Shown one piece after another: positions 27,258 to 37,998 of a stretch of DNA of 64,000 nucleotides. The stretch is from Trichomonas vaginalis G3. Its lineage: Eukaryota; Parabasalia; Trichomonadida; Trichomonadidae. The stretch spans positions 11,966,001-12,030,000 of the forward strand of contig NC_067205.1 of NCBI RefSeq assembly GCF_026262505.1, given 5' to 3'. A program made the translations under genes and the position numbers. Numbering within the stretch: the first letter of the stretch is position 1; each line of letters starts with the position of its first letter. The notes under the pieces were generated by a model. It had not been told where the DNA came from, did not search any database, and saw nothing but the letters and a program-made list of their open reading frames with translations.

Positions 27258-27690
27258 TTAAAAATGATAAATTATTGATTATACTCTCATATTAATATTA
27301 AATCATTAAATAAAAAATTTTCATAGATATTTGATAAAATTGATCGAATTTATGAAAAAAATGTTCGAAATCAGCTTTGTTAACTTCTATTCTAATCGTT
27401 TTCATACAATAAGTTTTTATTAAATTCGTGTAAACTTCAGAATAATTTATTTTGATAATAATTGATTTAACGGAATTCAAAATTTCGTAATAAATTCTTG
27501 TTTAATAAATTAATATATCATTTTAACTGAAAATAAATATGATATGAAAAACAATTCAATGGCCATTTCAAAAATTTGATTTGGCCGATTTTAAATGCAA
27601 ATGAATTTTGCATTCTGATCATTCAACAGCTCCTGCTTGAAAATGCAAAGCAATAAAAATTGATTTATTATCAATTTTTATATTTACCGT
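27258..27690. other. Host spacer upstream of membrane-protein gene
   Basis: About 430 bp of AT-rich DNA. A minus-strand open stretch here lacks protein-like composition. Nothing else is visible until the initiator motif near 27,691. Confidence 0.5.
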
Positions 27691-27708
27691 TTCATTTCAT
27701 TTCACTTT
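27691..27708 (+). promoter_or_regulatory. Initiator-type core promoter of membrane-protein gene
   Basis: The sequence ttcatttcatttcacttt holds overlapping matches to the Trichomonas initiator TCA(Y)(T/A), the last with its A nine bases before the ATG at 27,713. Trichomonas transcripts are known to start at such motifs 5-20 bases before the coding region. The same tttcacttt lies before the kinase gene. Confidence 0.6.
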
Positions 27709-27712
27709 AACA

Positions 27713-28227
27713 ATGGTTTCGATGAAGGCTGTCGATTATATTAAAACCGAATCACTGGTTCGAAAGATTGTCGCCATATGTGCATTTCTATTCATTGGTG
27801 TTGGAAGCTTGGGATTCTTAATTTACTACTGCATATGGACCGATAAATGGGATGAATTCCCACGTGAATTTAGAAACGACAGTTTCAAGAAGATATTTGG
27901 TGTATTAGGAACTGCCCTTGCCCTTGCCATTGCTACTGTTGCCTGCTACGGAGTTTGGATTATTCTCTTCAATTTGATATTCTTACTCTATTCCAAGGAC
28001 TCATTTTCTATGGTGCTCTTGGTGTTTCCATTGCATTACTTGTATTTGGCTTAACACTTGCGATCATGGTCAAATCTAAGCCGAAGAATGATCTCTCAAC
28101 ATGTCAAAAGGCTGGTTTTGTATATATTCACGATTGGTGCCAAAATACATTCCCACAAAGTCTTTCATTCTTCATTATCCTTCTCATTGGAGATGTTTTA
28201 GCTGTTGCTCTTAAATTCTTCTTATAA
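27713..28227 (+). pseudogene. Host four-helix membrane protein with one frameshift
   Basis: From MVSMKAVDYIKTESLVRKI the frame encodes two transmembrane helices (about residues 17-38 and 64-85), then the reading shifts near 27,970-28,000 into another frame that carries two more (YGALGVSIALLVFGLTLAI and FFIILLIGDVLAVALKFFL) and stops at 28,225-28,227. Together this would be about 170 residues with four helices, a small integral membrane protein. The good initiator motif and normal composition on both sides of the shift suggest either a very recent inactivation or a single-base sequence error. I do not recognise the family. Confidence 0.55.
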
Positions 28228-28365
28228 ACCTTATTATTTAATGAAAATTTTATCAATATTCTGTCTATTTTGTTATTAAACAAATAAATGACTCAATGTC
28301 ATAATTGTTTGTTGGATCTTGCAGCTCCAAAAAAATATTGAAATTAGATTTTATGAAATTAGATA
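28228..28365. other. AT-rich spacer after membrane-protein gene
   Basis: A short AT-rich spacer of about 140 bp. Nothing recognised. Confidence 0.5.
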
Positions 28366-28543
28366 GAAATGTATGTGCCGTTGTAGTTTGTGTTATATCG
28401 CCGAAAATCCAGTACTCTATGAGGATTCTGATTTTGAAATTGTGGGCTCTAAAATTTCTTTTTCAAAGGATAGAATGTTGTTTTCATTCAATGAAAATAT
28501 ATTCACTATCCACATCAGTCTATATGGGAACAAATTGCTATAA
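28366..28543 (+). pseudogene. Possible relic of a host gene
   Basis: One frame is open for about 58 codons and reads RCSLCYIAENPVLYEDSDFE and on to FTIHISLYGNKLL before a stop. The composition is more protein-like than the surrounding DNA. The segment opens directly after a stop without a good start. It may be a C-terminal scrap of a duplicated gene; evidence is weak. Confidence 0.25.
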
Positions 28544-28802
28544 ATAATTTCCTCTTAAGCTCGATGGATAGCAAGATAGAGATGATGAATATCTCCTAAA
28601 AATTGAAACCGCTATCTAAATTGATAAGAAATTTAAGTGGAACCTTTAAGGGATCATTGCACGACCAAACAAGACCTATCGTCTTATAAAAATCTTCATC
28701 GAGTTGATGTTTTACTAAGGCTAAAAATTCAATAAACTCGAAAAAAAAATAAGTTAGGGTCATTTGAATCCCTACAAGAAAAGTAATTCAATGAATGATC
28801 AT
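28544..28802. other. Spacer before the foldback repeat
   Basis: About 260 bp with no supported gene. No clear target duplication of the foldback element is visible here. Confidence 0.5.
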
Positions 28803-29203
28803 ATATAGTTGCGTCGTTTCCAGTGGAAACGTAAAAGCGGAGGAAAATCTGACACTAAAATTTTTCTCTCCTTGGTCTCCTTTTTTCGATTTTCTACGAT
28901 ATCTGTTTGAAATAAATAGCTACTTATGCGACATAATATGCAGAGAAATATGTGTACAATATGAATGCATAGCAAAATCTATGACATATTAAGTTTTTCT
29001 TCAAGATTTCGAAATCTTAAGGTCTGAAAAAATCTCGGATTTCGACGCCGCTTATGATACATATGAAATCAATACTACTAATACGTAAATGTAGTATGCT
29101 GCGTTTGATCTAAAGCACTTCTAATGTTAGAGAAACACTGACTTTTGTTCACCTTTTTTCAGAATCAGTATATAAATAATAGAGTATTGACATCAATACT
29201 ATA
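28803..29203 (+). repeat. Left 401-bp arm of foldback element
   Basis: Starts atatagttgcgtcg and ends tcaatactata. The arm contains a second, smaller dyad, agatttcgaaatctt, in its middle. Confidence 0.88.
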
Positions 29204-29413
29204 GCAGAATTTATACATTCATATATATTACTCATATAGTGCACTATATGATTGTACACGTTTTAAATTCACTTATTGAATATTGGTCGAATCGTCCTCA
29301 AGTAAAAGTCATCGTCTTAATTTGTCAAAAAATTCAGAAGTAGGTTTCTTGATTCAAGTTTCAAAGATTCTAATGCAACATACAATGCATATATGCGATA
29401 TAATATATGTTTA

Positions 29414-29814
29414 TATAGTATTGATGTCAATACTCTATTATTTATATACTGATTCTGAAAAAAGGTGAACAAAAGTCAGTGTTTCTCTAACATTAGAAGT
29501 GCTTTAGATCAAACGCAGCATACTACATTTACGTATTAGTAGTATTGATTTCATATGTATCATAAGCGGCGTCGAAATCCGAGATTTTTTCAGACCTTAA
29601 GATTTCGAAATCTTGAAGAAAAACTTAATATGTCATAGATTTTGCTATGCATTCATATTGTACACATATTTCTCTGCATATTATGTCGCATAAGTAGCTA
29701 TTTATTTCAAACAGATATCGTAGAAAATCGAAAAAAAGAGACCAAGGAGAGAAAAATTTTAGTGTCAGATTTTCCTCCGCTTTTACGTTTCCACTGGAAA
29801 CGACGCAACTATAT
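29414..29814 (-). repeat. Right 401-bp arm of foldback element
   Basis: Reverse complement of 28,803-29,203. One length-neutral difference was seen in a pyrimidine run. Confidence 0.88.
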
Positions 29815-31203
29815 GAGGATGCAAAGAATTAAAGTATATATATATCAGCTGGAAAGTGATTTATAATTTCTATAATGTCATTGATTCCATTAAAAAAATG
29901 TTTTGTAATGAGTGATTTTTTTTTTGGATATATGAAATGATATTTTCACCCTTGCTCAAATCATATACTTGAAATCAAAGAGTTTTCAAATTATATGTAT
30001 ACACTGAGATGAGTGTCCTTTGTAAATTAAAATCTGCATCATGAAAAATTCAAATGATTAAACTGAATAAATGTAATCAATTTCAGCTCGAAATGCATAA
30101 TGTTAAATGATATATATTTTAGGGCAATCTGTACCAAATTGGAATTCCAAATTAAATTATCATTGTCTGAGGAAAAATGCAAAAATTCAGAGGCAATGCA
30201 ATATTATAATGTTACCCATATATTTTGGAGTAAAAAATATTAAGGTTAAAACGTGCGGAGCAATGATTTGAGAAAAGCGATTATTTTTCCCTCAATGTGC
30301 CACGATTGCACACATCAAGATTATTGATATTTTTTAAATGAATGGGATGTACTTCTTATGGTTACTTAAAAAAGTTTATCAGTAAGCAAAAAACAAGATC
30401 AGTATCTGACAAATAGTATATCTCAATTTGAGGTAAAAATAATCGTTTTTTGTTGTTTTTAGCTTCTAAAATAAAAACATAAATTGTATTCTGGTGGCAT
30501 AGATTCATCTATTTAATTAATCCCACACATTTTGAAATCCAATTGTTTAAATTCGAGAAGAGAATTATAATCCTTGGTCTTAACAATGTTAGAAAGCTAA
30601 TAAATATTGCATTACTCATATTATTTTTGAATGAAAAGTGTTTTAAATTCTTGCATTTCTTGGCTTTTATTTGCCAAGAAATGGTTCTCAGAATTAATTC
30701 CGTTTTTAATTAAAATTTCTCTTATTGTTATTAGCTTGTAAACAAGATGTCAATGCTATTTTTCATATACCGGGGAAAATTTCAAACCCATGAAGATTTT
30801 TTTTATCTACCATTTAATTAGTATTAAGTAAACTCTTTAAAAATGAATGTTCAGAGTTATTCAAATTTGCATCTCAAATCATTATTTTTTGAATACTCGG
30901 AATAGAAGCACGGTTTATTTCAAAAAAAATGAATATTGAAATGGAGCATATTTCAAAAAAATTGAAAGTACTATACAAATTATTTTACAACATGATATTG
31001 TATTTGATAATCTGGTTTAGTAATTCTAATACAGTATTATTATATAGCAAACTCGATACAAACAAACTGGGTGTTATCAGAAATTATGAAAAGTTATCCT
31101 CCATGGATAATAAAGATGATATTAATGCTTATCATATAGTTACTAATAATGTTTTTATTATCCGATTGTCAGTGATATTCTTTTTCAATAATATCGTGGT
31201 CTT
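29815..31203. other. Host spacer upstream of kinase gene
   Basis: About 1.4 kb of AT-rich DNA. The last 280 bp are open in the kinase frame from an ATG at 30,929, but that stretch reads as hydrophobic low-complexity sequence and lies upstream of the initiator, so I treat it as non-coding. No other feature is seen. Confidence 0.55.
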
Positions 31204-31210
31204 TCACTTT
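31204..31210 (+). promoter_or_regulatory. Initiator-type core promoter of kinase gene
   Basis: The heptamer tcacttt directly precedes the ATG at 31,211, with the initiator A five bases upstream. It is identical to the motif before the membrane-protein gene and decides the start of the kinase. Confidence 0.6.
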
Positions 31211-32146
31211 ATGGTTATGGGACAGCCTTATAAAATCAAGAGCTATTCAATACTTGAAACTATTGGAAAAGGTACATATGCAAAAGTTGTCCGAGCGTTT
31301 AACGAAAAAACATCCTCTTACGTGGCAATCAAGATTATCAATCGTCAAGAAGTTCAAAAAATGAACATGATGAGATATCTAGAATCTGAAATTAGACTTT
31401 TACAAATCCTTTCGCATTCTTCTCTCCCAAAAATTCATGAAATAATCTACACAGAAAAAGAAATCTTTATTGTTATGGAATATTTCCCGAATGGAAATAT
31501 GGCCGAGATTCCAGATAGTAGAATATACTTTACTTACAAAGAAAGGTTTGAAATTGTTCTTAAAATTGCAGAGTGTTTAAATTATCTCCATGAAAGATCA
31601 ATATCCCATCGCGACATTAAACCAGAAAATATAGTATTTGATGTTGCAAATAATCCAATATTAATTGACTTTGGACTCTCAATTGAAAATCACGAATCTG
31701 AGACAAGTACTTTTTGCGGTTCTCCAACGTACATGGCTCCAGAAATTATCACAAATAAGCATTACGATAGCAAAAAAGCAGATATTTGGGCATTTGCGGT
31801 TACAGTCCACTTCTTTATGTCAAATGAGTTGCCATTTGATTATAGTAGTGAAGCAAAGTTCTTGAATGATATTAGAAAAGGTAAATTAGTCATAAATAAT
31901 AAGTGTTCTGGAGATTTGAAAAATTTATTAGATAGATGCTTCAATCTTAACCCAGAGCAAAGACCAACTATAAAGCAAATTGTTGAAAGTCTCGAATCAA
32001 TGCGTGTTGATAGAATTAATTCTCATCTCCCACAATTGAACGAAATAACGAGCAGAAAACTCAATAGATCAAAGATTGATAAAAATGCCATGTTCTTTGT
32101 GAATAATCATAATAGATATAGGCTCAGAAAGATTCAGAGCATGTGA
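31211..32146 (+). CDS. Ser/Thr protein kinase, CAMK/SNF1-like
   Basis: A 311-residue host kinase starting MVMGQPYKIKSYSILETIGK. It has the glycine loop GKGTYAKVV at about 19-27, the ATP-binding Lys in VAIKII near 41, the catalytic HRDIKPEN near 135, DFGLS near 155, a T-loop with FCGSPTYMAPE near 175, and the end of the fold at RCFNLNPEQRPT near 255. All key residues are present, so it should be active. HRDIKPEN and GSPTYMAPE place it near the CAMK/SNF1 groups, which are greatly expanded in trichomonads. The basic C-terminal tail of about 50 residues has no recognised domain. An upstream in-frame ATG at 30,929 is rejected in favour of the initiator-linked start. Confidence 0.93.
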   Translation: MVMGQPYKIKSYSILETIGKGTYAKVVRAFNEKTSSYVAIKIINRQEVQKMNMMRYLESEIRLLQILSHSSLPKIHEIIYTEKEIFIVMEYFPNGNMAEIPDSRIYFTYKERFEIVLKIAECLNYLHERSISHRDIKPENIVFDVANNPILIDFGLSIENHESETSTFCGSPTYMAPEIITNKHYDSKKADIWAFAVTVHFFMSNELPFDYSSEAKFLNDIRKGKLVINNKCSGDLKNLLDRCFNLNPEQRPTIKQIVESLESMRVDRINSHLPQLNEITSRKLNRSKIDKNAMFFVNNHNRYRLRKIQSM

Positions 32147-32519
32147 ATGTAATGTTTGTTGTTTGATTGCCGATACTATAAAATGTTGTTTTCTATTTAA
32201 CTAAATTTATTTAACTTATCATCGTTTTTGGATATGTAAATCATATACCAATTATATAAGCATGGAATTTCCAAACAATTCACATAGAAATACAATTCTG
32301 ATCATAAAATAAATGATTTTGATAGAAAGTCGTGGTTAAAAAGAATAATAGTTTGAATTCAAGTTTCATTTGTGAAGGAAGTGTATTTAATTGCCAAACA
32401 ATTTCACTTGAAAAGTTTATTTTTGTGAAATCATGAAATTATATAATAGAAGAAAACTTAGATATTGATGTAAAAATATTTTTCAATAGGAATATATCAA
32501 TAATTAAAAGGAATACTGT
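32147..32519. other. AT-rich spacer after kinase gene
   Basis: About 370 bp of AT-rich DNA. No feature recognised. Confidence 0.5.
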
Positions 32520-32660
32520 TTAAGATATGGAGTAGGTGCCAAAAGTGCTTACTCTTAAACAACCGTCGGATTTCCGGGTGAAATCGTGACACACTTTCGT
32601 CTTTCGTAGGCGGTGGTGGTTGTTACAAAAGGTAACTTCGAATGTAGCGTGAAATCTGCA
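32520..32660. other. GC-richer segment with dyads, unexplained
   Basis: This stretch is clearly richer in GC than its flanks. It contains a dyad (gagtaggtgcc ... gtgcttactc, with mismatches) and a second pair of complementary pieces (aacaacc ... ggttgtt). It could be a structured RNA or the remains of a transposon. No family recognised. Confidence 0.35.
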
Positions 32661-32730
32661 AAAAAAATTCTGAAATTTGAATGGATAACACAAAAATTGA
32701 ATAGTTTACGTCAATAAAAAAGAGAAAAAT

Positions 32731-32812
32731 GAAGCCAATGTGTCTCGAACCTAAGACTTAGAGCAGCAATCCAACTGTTTATCCCATTACACTACATGCA
32801 TCTCTCACCTCA
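32731..32812 (-). ncRNA. tRNA-like sequence with pol III A and B boxes
   Basis: On the minus strand tagtgtaatgg matches the A-box consensus and ggttcgagac the B box, 33 bases apart, followed about 25 bases later by T runs (32,714-32,727 region) that could end pol III transcription. A 5-bp stem (ttgga / tctaa) with a seven-base loop, ttgctgc, would give a GCT anticodon. The D arm also pairs. The acceptor and T stems do not pair well, so this is more likely a tRNA relic or a tRNA-derived short element than an active serine tRNA. Confidence 0.4.
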
Positions 32813-33113
32813 GTGAATGAGATCAACTATATGATAACTTTTTCCCCATTAGATTCTTGTGGAAAAGTGACAAATAGCAACTTTGACCCTCTCTCTTTAA
32901 GATATGTAATAATTTTTAAACACCTTAAATTATTTAATTAAATGAGAAATGATAGATGAAATTGTTGCATGCTAAGTTCGGTCAAAATGTAAACCTCTCA
33001 ATTTTATCGTCGGGGGAAGTAACTCAATTCCTTCAAAATTATTCTTTAAATATTGAATTTAAAGTTATTTAATTTGGATTATAAATAAATAGGCTAATAC
33101 AATATTTAAAAAA
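32813..33113. other. Host spacer before element 2
   Basis: About 300 bp of AT-rich DNA. It ends in a run of A residues that merges with the terminal repeat of element 2, so the exact junction and target duplication cannot be fixed. Confidence 0.5.
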
Positions 33114-33178
33114 AAAAAAAAAGGTAGTGGGGCTTCCAGGGCTGCGCCCCTCTAGCCCCTGAAGATGTTTAGTATAAA
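33114..33178 (+). repeat. Terminal repeat of element 2
   Basis: Begins with A residues and ggtagtggggcttccagg and ends near tagtataa, aligned to the 65-bp repeat of element 1. The inner part reads gggctgcgccc in place of ggcacttcgtgcc. Both variants form a short stem-loop at the same place. The other terminus lies outside the window. Confidence 0.88.
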
Positions 33179-33291
33179 TGAAGTTCTTATATACGGGTCT
33201 TCCAGGAGCTTTTCACAAATTATATATGTTTTCATGTTTTGTTACTTTTCTGTCACTTTTCAGGAAAAAACATTTTTATTATTATATATAA

Positions 33292-34110
33292 ATGAATTTT
33301 ACAAAACCACCGTTACCGTTCTTTGGAAATAAGAGTAAATGTAAAGATATTATATTGAGAGAACTTAAGAAACTACCGAATGGTCTAACATTTGTAGATT
33401 TGTTCGGTGGAAGTTTCTATATATCCCATTTGTGCCATACAATATTCCCAGACTCAAAGATTATATGCAATGACTTCGACAACTATATGGACCGTCTCAA
33501 ACATATACCAGACACAAACAATATATTGAAAGCGTTAAAAGAAAAGATACCTATAGGTAAGATGGAACGTATACCATTAGATAAGAAAAATATTGTGAGA
33601 GAGGTTTTGAAAAAAGCAGAATATATAGACTGGGATAGTATATCTGCTAGACTATTATATAGTGGTTCTATAAAGAGTTCATGACATTGAAACACTTATG
33701 TCAAAAGTTTTATATCTTAACTATACAAATGTTTTCAAAGAGGACATAGAAAAATATATTGAGGGTATAGAGTTTGTGAGATGTCATTGGACAGAGTTGT
33801 ATGAAAAATATAAAGACAAGGAAAATGTTTTCTTTATAGTGGACCCACCGTTCTATAACACATGGGATTTTCAATACCAAGTAGACTGGACTTTGAGAGA
33901 CTCTTTAGAAACTTTAGACGTTTTACATAACCATCCATGCTTTTACTTTACATCCGATAAAAGTGGTTTGGAAACCGTTATGAGATGGTTAGAGGACATA
34001 CATGACTATGAGTTTAGATATGACAAGATAGAATATGAGAGAGGTCCTATAAACTGGAGAAGTGTCACAATAAAGAAATTTTATTGGTAAGTAAATGTGG
34101 TTTGAAATAG
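33292..34110 (+). pseudogene. D12-class adenine methyltransferase, segment A, broken
   Basis: Counterpart of the whole-looking gene at 22,897-23,715, with the same motif I (TFVDLFGGSF) and DPPFYNTWDF motif. It differs from it by a handful of residues and has one or two breaks. It lies directly inside the terminus, reading inward from tatataaatg. Only the last third of a further copy appears in segment C. Confidence 0.85.
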
Positions 34111-34226
34111 GACTACTTGTTTTAGGTTTTTTCCATTGTGTCATTTATTTATTTGACGTGGCAGAAAGATATAGAGAATATGAAGATGAACCAATGCCTG
34201 CAAATGTTCAGCATATGTACTCGTAA
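34095..34226 (+). CDS. Single-pass membrane peptide, segment A (43 aa)
   Basis: Same 43-codon frame as at 22,781-22,912, overlapping the methyltransferase end by 16 bp. One residue near the C-terminus differs. The hydrophobic helix (IGLLVLGFFHCVIY) is unchanged. Confidence 0.6.
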   Translation: MWFEIGLLVLGFFHCVIYLFDVAERYREYEDEPMPANVQHMYS

Positions 34227-34249
34227 GAGATATTTTTATCTAATATTAA

Positions 34250-34611
34250 ATGGACGCACAGAACTTAGCGAATGCACAGCAACCTGGACAACCAAACCCA
34301 GAGAATATTCCAAATGAAGTTAGAATACAAACTGCAATGGCAAACTATGGTCAAGTGCCAACAGATGTACAAATGCAAACTGCCATGTCAAATGACGCTG
34401 CGTTAGGCTTACCACCATGGTATGCAAATATGAGATGGAAAGAGTTTTATACAAACCCTGAAGTGGGATATAAACAACTCTATGCAGATGACGCGAACAC
34501 AGGAGTTGACCCAGAGTATTTTTCTACCAGAGGAGAAATAGAATGTATGAGCTCCAGTTAAAAAATGCTATGGAACTCAACAGGAAACGTAAGAGACTAG
34601 GTGGACATTAG
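34250..34611 (+). pseudogene. MDAQNLANAQ protein, segment A, broken
   Basis: Near-identical counterpart of 22,395-22,757 and 44,643-45,005, with about one break. The leader taatattaaatg is conserved. Confidence 0.7.
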
Positions 34612-34629
34612 ATTTTTACATATAGTAAA

Positions 34630-34870
34630 ATGGGTTTCTTTGAAGAATAGGAAACTTCTTTCGAAATGTTGGAAGAGGTATATGGAATGGAATAAAAACC
34701 GTAGGAAGAGGAATTTGGAACGGAGTCAAAAATATTGGCAAAAGAGTAGGTCAGTTCGTTGGTATTATACCTAAAGACCCTGAACCAGAAGAACAAGCTC
34801 CTGTTATACAACAGCCTGAACCTGCACCACAAGTCAAGTTGGCACCAAATCAACACCTCAACCGTATTAA
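34630..34870 (+). pseudogene. Cationic amphipathic peptide, segment A, broken
   Basis: Counterpart of 22,134-22,376 and 45,024-45,266. The doubled VGRGIWNG unit is recognisable. It has about two breaks. Confidence 0.65.
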
Positions 34871-34874
34871 AAAA

Positions 34875-35722
34875 TTATATTTACCGTTCGATAGTAGTTG
34901 TATATGAAACTAAGTTCTAAGTAAAAACGCATGGTATAATGGAATTATTCTTTTTTCTTCCATCTGTAGTAAACCATACTTGAAAGTCTGAAATACTTCC
35001 ACTTGGTGGTTCGTATAACTTTGTAGGTTTTTCGTAAAAGTCATTTGCCAAGCATAAGAAAGAGTTTTGGGCGCCCAGAAAATGAAGCATGAACAATAAT
35101 AGCAGCTGGGTCGAAAACATCTTTAAATAAATAGGTCATCTCTTGCATATCGACTGTAAATATTTGCTAAAGGAAGTTCGACTTTCTGATTTAACATTCT
35201 TTGCAAATAATACCATGACATTGCAGTGAATTCTGTATATATTTGTTCGTCTTTCTTTGGATTGTCTTCGTAGATTTGAAATACACTTGTGAATTTTGTT
35301 TGTCATATACAATTCTCACATAAAAGTGTGCTCTCGGTATTTGCATATTCATCAGCATATTTTGCATAACATGAATTTATTTTATCTTCTATATTTTTTA
35401 ACGCAGTCTGTAGAGAAGATGAAAGGTCAACTTGTATTAGCTCAATTTCTTCCCACATTTTTCGTTTCCCTTCAGATATATAATCTATATGAAACCTTAC
35501 AATAAATGGAAAACTTTTATCTTCTACAGACACAAACTTCATTCTACGAAAGCCAATAGCTTTTGTGACAGATGGGTCTCTTAGCCATCTTAATGGGTAG
35601 TCAAAACGATAGCCTTCATGCTTTACGGTCTCTGTCTCAAACTTTTGACCGACATTCGTAAAAAGTTCATCTAATGGTTTAGTTGTAGCAACTCTTGAAT
35701 TTTCTTTTTCTATTGGAAGCAT
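34875..35722 (-). pseudogene. Fibre-neighbour protein, segment A, broken
   Basis: Counterpart of the whole-looking gene at 45,271-46,119, with which it shares the same middle part. It has several breaks. It is divergent from the fibre gene by 18 bp. Confidence 0.7.
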
Positions 35723-35740
35723 ATTTTATCTAGAATAAAA

Positions 35741-37029
35741 ATGTCAAATGAAACAGCGTCTATGAGAGAAATACAACACAACCGACAACTCATTATGCAA
35801 GCTCTAAATAAGAACACAACAAACTTTTCAAACTATTCTAAGATATCTGAGTCATTGAAAGAAGGAAACTTAAAACTGACGATAAACCCAATGACAGACG
35901 AGTTTCTGTTTCAAGACAACAAGAACCATACTGTTTGTATAAATCCAACAAAAAGAACTTTAAACGAGAAACCTATAGATGAACTTCTTTTGAAAGCAGA
36001 TATTGACAACAAAGCTGACAAAGAGTATGTCATTGAAAAAGTTCAAGAAGAACATGACAGAGCAGATGCAACATATGCAACAAAAGAGGATGTTGAAAAG
36101 AAAGCTGACAAAGAGTATGTTGACGATGAGTTAGCATATCTGGCTAGTGGGTTAGTGAAGAAGGCAGATAAGGAATATGTGGATGAAAAAGACAATGAAA
36201 TTATAAAAAGGGTTGAATGGTACCATGAACGGACATCGAAGATTTTAGAAGGTAAAGCCAATACAGGGTGGGTTTCAGGATGTTTAGACCTTAAAGCCGA
36301 CAAAGAAACTGTAGATATGTTGACACAAACGGTTTCAAGTCATACCAGAGGTTTAATGGAAGATGGACAACAGTTGAAAGAGCTTGAGAAAGGTGTTACA
36401 GAGTTAAGGAATACAAAAGCAGACTCGACATGGATAGCTGGATATGTAGATGCAACAAAAGAACGTATTTTAGCATGGACAGAAGGAACATACCCACAAA
36501 AATATCATAGACATAGCATCTCTGACGTAAATGAACTTGAAGAAAAGTTATATAAAAAAGCAGACAAAACAGAGCTTCAAAACATTAAAGACAGAAATAC
36601 TTTCAAACATTATATCCTATAGGCTCTATTTATACGTCAATGAACTCTACCAGACCAGAAGTAGTACTTGGTTTTGAACTTGGACTCAAATAGTCGACAG
36701 GTTTTTGTATTGTGCAAACTCTTCAAAGGAAACAGGTGGAAGTAAAACGATTCAGGTGAAAATCTACCTGCACATAGTCACTACATAGATTTAAGTACAT
36801 CTCAAGCAGGTTTGGCATAAGCATAGATATTGGGATTGGGCAGCAATGATAAAAGGTAAAGGATATGATGTTAAAGACAACGTTAAGTTTGCTATAGATT
36901 GTTACTGGAGTAACACTGAGGGAGGAGGAAACATACACATCGCGTTTCAGGATATACGCAAACAACGGGACAAAGTAAAGACTACATGCACCTTACATGA
37001 CAGTTTACGCATGGTATAGAATTGCTTAG
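35741..37029 (+). pseudogene. Tail fibre / collar protein, segment A, broken
   Basis: Same shaft type as the copy at 46,138-47,426 (KADKEYV units, YHERTSKILEGKANTGW). The collar part (YPIGSIYTSMNSTRPE and onward) is recognisable. It carries several breaks, most of them in the collar half. Confidence 0.75.
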
Positions 37030-37982
37030 TCGTCATTTTCAACTTCTTTAGCATATTCGTCAGGAGTTGTCTTATATTGTTAGGAACTGTCTTTGAAAGT
37101 ATACCACCTTGAACCTTAACAAGTTTGAAACGAGGTCTGACAATAGTCGTTTTATCTTTGCTTGCAGTCTGTACATTTTGCCATGTTTGCCTAAAACTTC
37201 ATAATATTCTCTTGTATACTTTCTTCTATTTTTACGAACACGAATGCGAGTACCTGTCGAGTTCCCATTGTTGTCATAGTCAATAGTATTTTCATATGGT
37301 CGCGTTTAGGTATTTCTATTTTTACTTTGTCACCTTTCTTAAGTTTGAAGCCTGGCATTCTTTCTTGTTTGTCTCTTTTGACTAAACTATTAAATATATA
37401 GTCTTTCTCTAAGGGGGTTGTTTTTCATTCTTCGGGGGAGTGGTTTCCCAAACCTTTTTGTTTACGGCTATTGTAAATATTTAAAACTTGTCTCATCTTT
37501 GCCATGGAGAAGTGTCTATATATTGTCGTCATATGACATTTCATCTACCTCACCACCTTGTGGTTGATTTAAGTCTCTTAAGATTTTTATACAACTGTCA
37601 ATGACACCAAGAGCAGAATGGTTTTGGTCGCAATGAAATATTTGGTTTACATTTTTTGAACGCAGATAGTTTTTAATATCGTCTGATTTGAAAGAACTTT
37701 CACAGTCAGATGTCAGTTTTGTTGGATGGTATTTGTCAACGAATATTGTCAAAGCTGCTAAGATATCTAAAATATTTTTTGGACTGTAATGGTATGGCTT
37801 CACAGTATCTTGTGTTTTGACCGACAAATATTAGCCAGTATGGTGGTCCATCTTCTCTATACCTCGGAATGTTTTCCAAGATATCCATAAACCAAGCATT
37901 TGGTGTTGAACTAAAGATTTTTTATCATGAGTGCTTTCTTTGTTGCCTTAGAAACATAGGGGTCCTTGTTTGGATTCGTCAT
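37026..37982 (-). pseudogene. Integrase, segment A, broken
   Basis: Counterpart of the whole-looking integrases at 18,911-19,870 and 47,423-48,382. The core string LTSDCESSFKSDDIKNYL is visible. It carries several breaks. The 4-bp overlap with the convergent fibre gene is retained. Confidence 0.8.
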
Positions 37983-37998
37983 TTTTACCCTATAAGAA

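Larger units (their letters stand above)
28803..29814. mobile_element. Foldback / MITE-like element with 401-bp arms
   Basis: The left arm (28,803-29,203) and right arm (29,414-29,814) are reverse complements of equal length, 401 bp, with only about one difference seen by eye. They enclose a unique 210-bp centre. The arms end outside in atatagttgcgtcg and inside in the small dyad gtattgacatcaatac. No transposase is encoded. The structure fits a non-autonomous DNA transposon (MITE or foldback). No clear target duplication was found at the edges. The near-perfect arms imply recent origin or ongoing gene conversion. Confidence 0.85.

Noticed and set aside
28795-28992. Open stretches within the foldback arms and centre
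   Set aside because: They mirror each other in the two arms and have no protein-like composition.
30929-31210. 94-codon N-terminal extension of the kinase with a hydrophobic segment
   Set aside because: Low-complexity AT-rich reading upstream of a perfect initiator motif that lies five bases before the inner ATG; the kinase fold starts right after it.
33101-33122. Target duplication of element 2
   Set aside because: The host flank ends in the same A run that begins the element and the other end is outside the window, so no hexamer can be assigned.
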